This document shows, in pieces, positions 1 to 5,197 of a stretch of DNA of 5,197 bases. The DNA is taken from contig SKVE01000011.1 in the NCBI GenBank assembly GCA_007129635.1, positions 1 through 5,197 of the forward strand. The letters are read 5' to 3'. Under the pieces are notes generated by a model. The model was given only the letters and a program-made list of their open reading frames with translations. It was not told the DNA's origin and made no database searches. Made by a program: the position numbers and the translations under genes. The stretch comes from Planctomycetaceae bacterium. Lineage in GTDB: Bacteria; Planctomycetota; Planctomycetia; Pirellulales; Pirellulaceae. Position 1 is the stretch's first letter; every line of letters begins with the position of its first letter.

Positions 1-1685
1 CCGCTAACGACGATATGCTGGGCCGCTTCGCCCAGCGCGGCATCCACCAGCGGTGCGATCTCCACCGCTGCTTCCAGCAGATCCGCCACCATCCCATGGA
101 TTTGGGAGCCTTGCTCTGCGGGTGCTTCCCGCTTTTCGGCCAACAACTGCTGGACGCCACTGCTGACTCCAGCATTTTGCCGTTCAAGCTCCTCCAGCAT
201 CTTCACTCGCTGGCTGGCTCCGCTCTGCTTCCCTTGCAGCACGCCGATTTCCTGTTGGCGACGCGCCAGCACTCGGCGACATTCGGCCAGTTCGATTTCA
301 ACGGCCTCCAACGCAGCACCTTTCGCGTTGGCTTGTTCGGCCAATTGCGATTCGTCGTTACGCGATTGTTCCAATCGTTCCGCGTGTCCGATCGCTTGCT
401 GTTGAAGTTCGTCAAGACGGCCGCTGGATCGAATCACTGCGGATTGCAGGGACGATAGTTTTGATTCCAGGCTGCTGACATGATTGCTCAGCGAAGCGGC
501 TTCCCGAGTTCGTTCCACGTACTGGGCGCGCCGCGTCTGATTGGATTGCCGCGCCGATTCGATCTGCTCCGACAATTCGGCGATGGCCTGTTCGTGGCTC
601 TGCAACTGTGAACGAACCTGGCCATATTCCTGCTGCGCCTGTTCGAATTCGGCACGGACATCGCGCAGCCGCAGAGTCACGTCGCCGGCTCGGCCGGTAA
701 CGCTGCGCAACTGGTCCCCGTGCCGCCGGGCTTCGTCGGAGAAATCGTCTTGGCGTCGCCGCTGATTGACAATCGTTGCTTCCCGCGCCGCGATCTGTTC
801 GCGGCTGTTGGACAATTCGGCTTCATCCTGTCGCAACCGATCTGCCGCTTCGTCCACCGCTCGCTCCGCCTCGTGCAACTGCGTTTCCAGCAGGCTGGTT
901 TCGCCAGTCAGTTGTTCGATCTCTACCAGCAATTCACCTCGCTGCGCTTCGATCGCAGCCAGCTTTTCGGACAGTCGCCGCCAGTCGGCCTGGCCCATCT
1001 GGGTGCGCAGTTGTTGCAGACGATCGCTGTACTCGCGGTATCGTTCTGCTTTGGAGGCTTGTGCTCGCACGCTACGCAGACGGCTCTCCACCTCTTCCAC
1101 AATATCCGACAACCGCAGCAGATTCTGTTCGACCCGTTCCAGACGCCTCTGCGCCTCGATCTTCTTGGCCTTAAATCGGCTGATCCCCGCCGCTTCCTCG
1201 AAAATGGCTCGACGGTCCTTGGGGCTGGCCTGCAGCAAGCGGTCGACCTTGCCCTGTTCGATCAGACTGTACGCATCAACGCCGACTCCCGTGCCGCGGA
1301 ACATGTCGCGAATATCCTTCAGGCGACACGGTTTGCCGTTGATCAGGTATTCGCCTTCGCCGCTGCGATACACGCGCCGTGTGATATGAACTTCTGGCGC
1401 ATCGATCGGCAGCACCCCTTGATTGTTATCGAAGACCAAGGTGGCTTCCGCCGTATTCGCCGGTTTTCGCCCGCCGGTTCCCGTCCCCTTGAAGATGACG
1501 TCCGCCATCTCTTTGCCACGCAGGCTTTTCGCGCTCTGTTCGCCCAGCACCCATTTGATGCCATCGACGATGTTGGACTTCCCCGAGCCGTTGGGGCCGA
1601 CCACGACCGTGATGCCCTCCGGGAACTCGAACCGCGTCTTATCCGCGAAGCTCTTAAAGCCGATCAGTTCAAGTGCCTTCAGCAT
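1..1685 (-). CDS. smc: Chromosome segregation/condensation ATPase SMC, N-terminal half (3' end beyond the left edge)
   Basis: SMC is the ATPase core of bacterial condensin. It dimerises through its hinge, partners with ScpA/ScpB, and extrudes DNA loops to organise and segregate the nucleoid. The 561 complete codons visible have no in-frame stop. The N-terminus has the family opening MLKALELIGFKSFADKT. Walker A GPNGSGKS is at residues 30-37, LGEQSAKSLRG with the conserved Arg at 47-57, and the Q-loop segment YSLIEQGKVDRLL at 139-151 with Gln144. FEEAAGISRFKAKK (162-175) leads into the coiled-coil arm, rich in Glu, Gln, Arg and Leu, to about 510. The hinge then begins (VQQLLAEKREAP, IHGMVADLLEAA, LGEAAQHIVV) and the window ends inside it, so second arm, signature motif and Walker B are not seen. 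Bacterial SMCs are about 1,150-1,200 residues, so roughly half is present. The ATG at 1685 fits the family start exactly. No clear Shine-Dalgarno precedes it. The preceding gene ends 81 bp upstream on the same strand. Confidence 0.98.
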   Translation of the reverse strand, partial: MLKALELIGFKSFADKTRFEFPEGITVVVGPNGSGKSNIVDGIKWVLGEQSAKSLRGKEMADVIFKGTGTGGRKPANTAEATLVFDNNQGVLPIDAPEVHITRRVYRSGEGEYLINGKPCRLKDIRDMFRGTGVGVDAYSLIEQGKVDRLLQASPKDRRAIFEEAAGISRFKAKKIEAQRRLERVEQNLLRLSDIVEEVESRLRSVRAQASKAERYREYSDRLQQLRTQMGQADWRRLSEKLAAIEAQRGELLVEIEQLTGETSLLETQLHEAERAVDEAADRLRQDEAELSNSREQIAAREATIVNQRRRQDDFSDEARRHGDQLRSVTGRAGDVTLRLRDVRAEFEQAQQEYGQVRSQLQSHEQAIAELSEQIESARQSNQTRRAQYVERTREAASLSNHVSSLESKLSSLQSAVIRSSGRLDELQQQAIGHAERLEQSRNDESQLAEQANAKGAALEAVEIELAECRRVLARRQQEIGVLQGKQSGASQRVKMLEELERQNAGVSSGVQQLLAEKREAPAEQGSQIHGMVADLLEAAVEIAPLVDAALGEAAQHIVVS

Positions 1686-1766
1686 TGGTTCACGCCGGCG
1701 CGGGTGGGTGGTTCGAGTGTTCTTCGTGCATAAAACCGTCCAGCCCGCCCTCTCATGCACGGGACG
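1686..1766 (-). other. Short spacer between the lipoprotein gene and smc
   Basis: This 81-bp gap lies between the TGA of the upstream lipoprotein gene and the smc ATG. It contains a 7-bp inverted repeat (1725-1731 and 1755-1761) and an 8-bp palindrome CGCCGGCG (1693-1700) just before the smc start. I saw no convincing sigma-70 or sigma-54 promoter and no T-run typical of an intrinsic terminator. Transcription of smc by read-through from the upstream gene is therefore plausible but not shown. Confidence 0.6.
1725..1761 (-). repeat. Inverted repeat CGTGCAT / ATGCACG after the lipoprotein gene
   Basis: CGTGCAT at 1725-1731 is the exact reverse complement of ATGCACG at 1755-1761, giving a 7-bp stem around a 23-nt loop. 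On the transcribed strand the stem begins 6 nt after the lipoprotein stop codon. It is not followed by a U-tract, so it is a poor intrinsic terminator. It could be an mRNA end or processing structure, a protein-binding site, or chance. The same 7-mer occurs again in the spacer upstream of the lipoprotein gene (3670-3676). Confidence 0.35.
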
Positions 1767-3617
1767 TCAGCCGCCGGTAAACCAGTCGCCCAGTCGGCTC
1801 CACCAGCGCCTGTCGGATTCCTCATCCGATGCTTCCACATCGAACAGGGGTTCGTCCTCGGAATCCGGAGACCGGTTCGAGGCCGAAGGGTGAAATTCGA
1901 ACAGGCCCGGGATCGGGCTGGCGACCGGACGATCCGGTTCGTCCGGTGCCTGGCCATCTTTGGTAGACGAACGTCGGAATTCGCGGCCCCACGAAGGTAG
2001 CGCGTCCACAACCAATCGAGCGTCCACGTAGTTTTTGTTCCGCGCCTCTTGCAGAAACTGAGCAACGTCGGAGTAGGTACCATCCAATTCGACAATTCTA
2101 CGGATTGCTTCATCAACCAAAGGTGGACAGGAAACCTCCCGATCCTCCTCTCGAGCGGCGAATCGCATCACCCGAATACGATCTGCCCCATCGGCCTTTA
2201 GCATAATCTGCTTTCCCGCATAGATAAAGTCGGGCGAATCCAGTTCCATGGGTGGCCCGAACAAAACAACCTCGGCACGCCGCGAGCGGGACAGGTGAAT
2301 CATCGGTGGTCCGGTACTGTTGACCACGTGTAATTGAAAGGCGTCACCCAATCTCTCGCCCCTAATCAAGGGGTCGGAAGGACTCCTCGTGCGCAGGGCC
2401 ACGAAGGCAGCGTAGCGGGTCTCGGCGCTGCTGACGTGCAGCAACTTGCTCAGTTCGTCATGGGCGCTGATGTGTTCCATGGCGGAAAGAGCCGCGATGG
2501 CATGCCAGCGAAATGCCGGTTCGTTTCGAGCGATCTCTCCCAGCGGTTCGGCGGCTGCCGCATCGTCCAAGTAACCGAGCGCTTCGGCTGCATAGAATCG
2601 GACCTCGGGATCTTCCGAGCGGAGGCCCAGATGCAGCAAGCGGATACCCTCGCGACCGATCGCTTCCAGTTGCAGAGCGGCGGGAGCCGCGGTAGCAGGC
2701 TCCAACAGTTGCCGCTCCAACAGTTCCAATCGCTCAACACGTTCGGGTGCCGATTCGTTGACGGCCAAGGCCCGAATGACCCGCATATAACGAGCCAGAT
2801 TGTGTTTGTAGCGCGGGTGAACCTCTAATTCGATGTAATTATCGCGTTTGGGGGTTGCAACCCCTCGTTTAATGCCTCGATCATGGCTGAAAAAACGGGC
2901 ATTGATAGCAGCGCCGATCAAACTAGCAGTGCGGATGGAATGGTTCTCACTGCGCACCACCAAACCAAGGGAGCGTGATGTCGTCGAAATAGCGCCGCCA
3001 AGGACTTTTCCGCGGACCTCTCGAACCTTATCTTCGCTATCGCTGAACACACTGTCGATCGTCACCGGTCCTTCGGCCAATGCGGACACCCTTCCGGTGC
3101 GGAGTGAATCATTCAAAACGGCGACTTCGCGCAGCCGAGTCTGCATCAGCCATCCACCCTCAAGACTCCTGGTCTCGGATCGAGCCGGTACTCGCACCTC
3201 GACATCCAACCGATCCCCTTTCTGAACGCCCGGCGGCAGAATCGTTCTGACGAGAACCAGCGATGTATCGACCGACGCCAGGACAAAGTTGGGATTGCGG
3301 ACATCATGGGTCTGCATTTCATTCAACAAGTTGGATCGCTGACCCGATGGGGGAGGATCGCTACCATCGACTCCCAAACCGGTAACCATTGCCACGCCTT
3401 CAATTGCGATATAGTTGGTTCCCCAGGGCATAACGAAATCCCGAACCAAGCGAACCGCCTGAGCATCATCGGGCTCGAATTCCTCCAAATCGATCCCAGA
3501 CTTGGCAGACGAGGCATGAAAGAGCGTCGACGTGCAGCCGACCAGCGTCGTGAACATGACCGCTGCGAACCAGGCGATCCAAGGTGCTCGAGGAACCGAT
3601 AACAGTTGCGGCATCAT
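1767..3617 (-). CDS. Predicted lipoprotein with FlgI (flagellar P-ring)-like module and HEAT repeats
   Basis: The product has 616 residues and unknown function. From the ATG at 3617 it opens with a lipoprotein signal peptide: Arg near the N-terminus, hydrophobic stretch WIAWFAAVMFTT, lipobox LVGC with Cys28. Residues about 65-290 resemble FlgI: IEGVAMVTGLGVDG (73-86), ILPPGVQKGDRLDVEV (126-141), RSLEGGWLMQTRL (150-162, compare FlgI 'SLRGGTLLMTPL'), then a GG / INARF / IELEVHP segment as in the second FlgI domain. Residues about 320-414 form roughly three HEAT-type helical repeats (for example SEDPEVRFYAAEALGYLDD). Residues 427-544 are a C-terminal domain I cannot assign. A Ser/Asp/Glu-rich tail ends in aromatic WWSRLGDWFTGG. 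True FlgI is a periplasmic P-ring subunit of about 350-380 residues without HEAT repeats. An envelope scaffold or ring-like role is only inferred. The start was chosen because it gives a normal signal peptide, has GGAG (3629-3632) 11 nt upstream, and lies below a likely promoter. In-frame alternatives are ATG 3614, ATG 3668 and TTG 3785. Confidence 0.85.
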   Translation of the reverse strand: MMPQLLSVPRAPWIAWFAAVMFTTLVGCTSTLFHASSAKSGIDLEEFEPDDAQAVRLVRDFVMPWGTNYIAIEGVAMVTGLGVDGSDPPPSGQRSNLLNEMQTHDVRNPNFVLASVDTSLVLVRTILPPGVQKGDRLDVEVRVPARSETRSLEGGWLMQTRLREVAVLNDSLRTGRVSALAEGPVTIDSVFSDSEDKVREVRGKVLGGAISTTSRSLGLVVRSENHSIRTASLIGAAINARFFSHDRGIKRGVATPKRDNYIELEVHPRYKHNLARYMRVIRALAVNESAPERVERLELLERQLLEPATAAPAALQLEAIGREGIRLLHLGLRSEDPEVRFYAAEALGYLDDAAAAEPLGEIARNEPAFRWHAIAALSAMEHISAHDELSKLLHVSSAETRYAAFVALRTRSPSDPLIRGERLGDAFQLHVVNSTGPPMIHLSRSRRAEVVLFGPPMELDSPDFIYAGKQIMLKADGADRIRVMRFAAREEDREVSCPPLVDEAIRRIVELDGTYSDVAQFLQEARNKNYVDARLVVDALPSWGREFRRSSTKDGQAPDEPDRPVASPIPGLFEFHPSASNRSPDSEDEPLFDVEASDEESDRRWWSRLGDWFTGG

Positions 3618-3659
3618 GCCTATCGCGACTCCATCCACGAGGCTCACCGCGGCCGCTCT

Positions 3660-3679
3660 GGTACGCATCCGTGCATACC
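3660..3679 (-). promoter_or_regulatory. Leader hairpin with CGGA tetraloop upstream of the lipoprotein gene
   Basis: On the transcribed strand GGUAUGCA (3679-3672) can pair with UGCGUACC (3667-3660) over 8 bp, with one U-G wobble, closing a CGGA tetraloop (3671-3668). It would lie in the predicted 5' leader, about 42 nt before the ATG at 3617. The alternative in-frame ATG at 3668-3666 would sit at the loop/stem junction and be partly hidden, which further favours the downstream start. A role in translation control or mRNA stability is inference only. Confidence 0.4.
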
Positions 3680-3756
3680 CACGAGAGAAAACCGCGCACT
3701 GCTGAAATCGTGCAAGCAGGCAACAAGGCCCGCTCGATAGAAAAATCAGCGGCCGA

Positions 3757-3785
3757 ACAATAGAGATTCCCCTGTTGGGAGTCAA
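3757..3785 (-). promoter_or_regulatory. Candidate sigma-70-type promoter for the lipoprotein gene
   Basis: Reading the minus strand, TTGACT (3785-3780) matches five of six bases of the -35 consensus TTGACA. After exactly 17 bp comes TATTGT (3762-3757), matching four of six bases of TATAAT. Transcription would start near 3750, giving a leader of about 130 nt before the ATG at 3617. The -35 hexamer is framed by TTGGG/CCCAA inverted arms (3775-3779 and 3786-3790), which could be an operator or coincidence. The sequence match is good, but planctomycete promoters are poorly characterised. Confidence 0.5.
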
Positions 3786-3794
3786 CCCAAACTG

Positions 3795-3827
3795 AAAAAA
3801 TCGATTCCACGACCCAAGCTCAGGTGG
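3795..3827 (-). terminator. Weak possible terminator after rpoN
   Basis: About 20 nt past the rpoN stop the transcribed strand has CCAC (3827-3824) and GTGG (3810-3807) able to form a 4-bp GC-rich stem, then six bases later a run of six T (3800-3795). The stem is short, the loop is 13 nt and the gap to the T-run is long, so this is a marginal intrinsic terminator. Its position, before the downstream promoter, is where one would be expected. Confidence 0.2.
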
Positions 3828-3848
3828 TTTCTGAATGGCCCAGCCAGA

Positions 3849-5197
3849 TCAGGTATCGACTTTGGCCCAGTCGCGGCGTTGACGCGAGCCGGGGATACCC
3901 ATTTTCTGCCGGTACTTGGTGATCGTTCGGCGAGCGACTTTCAGGCCATGCTGCTGCAATTGCTTCACCAGATCTTCATCGCTATAGGGGTTGGATTTGT
4001 CTTCCTGGTCGACCACTTCCTGCAACTTGATGCGAATGGTGTCCCAAGCCACCTCTTCACCGTCGTCGCTCTGGGTGCCGCCCACAAAGAATCGCCTCAG
4101 TGGCATGATGCCTCGGGGGGTCTGGATCCACTTATCATCGACGGCGCGGCTGATCGTGGTCACGTGAAAACCAACCTGATTCGCGATCTGCTGCATCTTC
4201 AACGGTTCGATGAACTCAGGTCCCTCGTCCAGAAAACGCTGTTGATAATCCACGATCGCCTGAGCGACTTTCACCAGCGTATTGCGTCGCTGTTCGATCG
4301 AATCGATCAACCACTGAGCCGCGTTCAACTTGCGTCGAATATAGTCGCGTTCGTCGTCGGTGGCCGTTCCGTTGGCCAATCGATTGAGATAATACTGGCT
4401 GATCCGCAGTTGAGGCGTCCGATATTCGTCGACGATCACATGGTACTTGCCGTCGTCGCCCTTTTCGACCAGTACATCGGGCGTGACGGTCGGCACATGG
4501 GCGTCGATGAAATTCGCCCCCGGCTTCGGGTTCAGCTTGCGCAATTCGTCCCACGTTTCTTGGATGCGTTCGATCGAGTATCCGGTCTTGCGTTTGATCG
4601 CCGGCAGACGGTTATCGCGGAGATCTTCCAAATGGTTCGTGATGATCGTTCGCAACTCTTCGAACAACGGCATGTCGCGGGACAATTGCAGCAGCAAGCA
4701 TTCTCGTAGATCGCGAGCGGCGATCCCGGGCGGATCCAGCGACTGGACGATGCCCAGGGCCTGTCGTGCCAACTTCAGCAGGGAACGGTCTGTTTGTGGC
4801 GGCAGCAGGTCTTCCAAACTACTGCGGAAGTAACCGCCATCCTGAGCATCCAAACAGGAGATGATCCGCTCGGCGATCTCACGCTCCTGCGGTTCCAAGT
4901 CCAATTCGCCCAATTGGTGCAAGAGATAGTCGTGCAAAGATTCCGGTCGGGCTTCGATATTGGCGAATTGATCCTGCCGGCGATCCGCATCATCGCTGAT
5001 CTGGTTGGCCGAGCGCCTGGGCGATTCATCAAAAAAATCGGGTAATTCGCGATCCAGTTCGTCCAGTCGCTCGAAGTCCTCGACGTTGTCTTCCTTCTCG
5101 TCGACCACCAACTCCTGCTCCGATTCGCTCGGAGCATCCGGGTTCTCATCCTGTTCGGAGCGTTCTTCCGAGGATTCCGTCTCGGATTCCAGCTCCC
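3849..5197 (-). CDS. rpoN: RNA polymerase sigma-54 factor RpoN (5' end beyond the right edge)
   Basis: Sigma-54 directs RNA polymerase to -24/-12 promoters that need an AAA+ enhancer-binding activator to open. The visible part is 448 complete codons ending in TGA at 3849-3851. The first ~68 residues are an acidic Glu/Asp/Ser-rich linker (Region II), followed by the core-binding region starting at PESLHDYLLHQLGELDLEPQ and including LDPPGIAARDLRECLLLQL and LRKLNPKPGANF. The helix-turn-helix region is MQQIANQVGFHVTTISRAVDDK (about 4202-4137), continuing to TPRGIMPLRRFFVGG. The signature RpoN box ARRTITKYRQ, which reads the -24 element, is at 3935-3906 (consensus ARRTVAKYRE). Region I, the activator-responsive N-terminal segment of about 50 residues, lies outside the window, so the start cannot be assigned. 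The TTG at 5111 is an internal Leu, since the frame stays open to the edge. All visible domains look intact, consistent with a full protein near 500 residues. Confidence 0.98.
   Translation of the reverse strand, partial: ELESETESSEERSEQDENPDAPSESEQELVVDEKEDNVEDFERLDELDRELPDFFDESPRRSANQISDDADRRQDQFANIEARPESLHDYLLHQLGELDLEPQEREIAERIISCLDAQDGGYFRSSLEDLLPPQTDRSLLKLARQALGIVQSLDPPGIAARDLRECLLLQLSRDMPLFEELRTIITNHLEDLRDNRLPAIKRKTGYSIERIQETWDELRKLNPKPGANFIDAHVPTVTPDVLVEKGDDGKYHVIVDEYRTPQLRISQYYLNRLANGTATDDERDYIRRKLNAAQWLIDSIEQRRNTLVKVAQAIVDYQQRFLDEGPEFIEPLKMQQIANQVGFHVTTISRAVDDKWIQTPRGIMPLRRFFVGGTQSDDGEEVAWDTIRIKLQEVVDQEDKSNPYSDEDLVKQLQQHGLKVARRTITKYRQKMGIPGSRQRRDWAKVDT

Larger units (their letters stand above)
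3618..3848 (-). other. 231-bp spacer between rpoN and the lipoprotein gene (promoter plus leader)
   Basis: The gap from the rpoN stop to the chosen lipoprotein start holds a T6 run (minus strand, 3795-3800), a sigma-70-like promoter (3757-3785), a hairpin (3660-3679) and a GGAG element (3629-3632). An open frame continues upstream from the lipoprotein gene to a TTG at 3785. That TTG is part of the predicted -35 hexamer, and the extra residues would bury the signal peptide, so I read the stretch as non-coding leader. I saw no convincing small gene or RNA gene. Confidence 0.6.

Noticed and set aside
720..1733. A 337-codon open frame on the plus strand, with another of 147 codons at 15-458
   Set aside because: Both lie wholly or almost wholly antisense to smc, codon-aligned with it. 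The products are low-complexity and match no family, while the minus strand encodes unmistakable SMC motifs. They are antisense shadows.
1725..1761. Intrinsic terminator after the lipoprotein gene
   Set aside because: The inverted repeat has a 23-nt loop and no following T-run on the transcribed strand, so it is listed only as a repeat.
3466..3810. A minus-strand 114-codon open frame starting with ATG at 3810 in the rpoN-lipoprotein spacer
   Set aside because: It overlaps the lipoprotein coding sequence in another frame, its start lies upstream of the likely promoter, and its composition looks random.
3618..3848. Sigma-54 (-24/-12) promoter in the spacer next to rpoN
   Set aside because: I looked for GG, 10 bases, GC with TTGC context. 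TTGC motifs around 3706-3726 have no GG at the right distance.
3879..4709. A 276-codon open frame on the plus strand
   Set aside because: It is antisense to rpoN in aligned codon register and has no recognisable domain. The RpoN box and helix-turn-helix are on the other strand.
1..5197. CRISPR array, insertion sequence, att site, tRNA or toxin-antitoxin pair
   Set aside because: No regularly spaced repeats, transposase motifs, tRNA-like folds or small gene pairs were seen. Almost all the window is three coding genes.

Overview
The window looks like a chromosomal piece of a planctomycete, most likely of the Pirellulaceae (Rhodopirellula/Blastopirellula type). This is an inference. It rests on moderately GC-rich coding sequence, the almost complete absence of strong Shine-Dalgarno sites, and above all a lipoprotein that joins a flagellar P-ring (FlgI)-like module to HEAT repeats, an architecture I associate with planctomycetes. 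No mobile element, CRISPR array, tRNA or rRNA was seen.

All three real genes lie on the minus strand, so transcription runs from right to left. At the right edge is rpoN (sigma-54), 3849-5197. Its 5' end is outside the window, so the Region I activator-interacting segment is missing. The acidic linker, core-binding region, helix-turn-helix and RpoN box are all present. A 231-bp spacer (3618-3848) follows. It holds a good sigma-70-type promoter candidate (TTGACT, 17 bp, TATTGT), a predicted leader of about 130 nt and an 8-bp tetraloop hairpin. Next is a 616-residue predicted lipoprotein (1767-3617) with a lipobox cysteine, a FlgI-like module, about three HEAT-type repeats, an unassigned C-terminal domain and an acidic tail. 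An 81-bp spacer with a 7-bp inverted repeat separates it from smc (1-1685), which runs off the left edge inside the hinge domain. Its N-terminal ATPase half and first coiled-coil arm are intact.

Functionally these are a promoter-specificity factor, an envelope lipoprotein of unknown role and the chromosome condensin ATPase. Nothing in the sequence shows that they work in one pathway. The lipoprotein has its own candidate promoter, and smc may be read through from it or have an unseen promoter. The lipoprotein is the least understood and most interesting item. I saw no sign of a novel defence or mobile system. Long open frames on the plus strand across smc and rpoN are antisense shadows.
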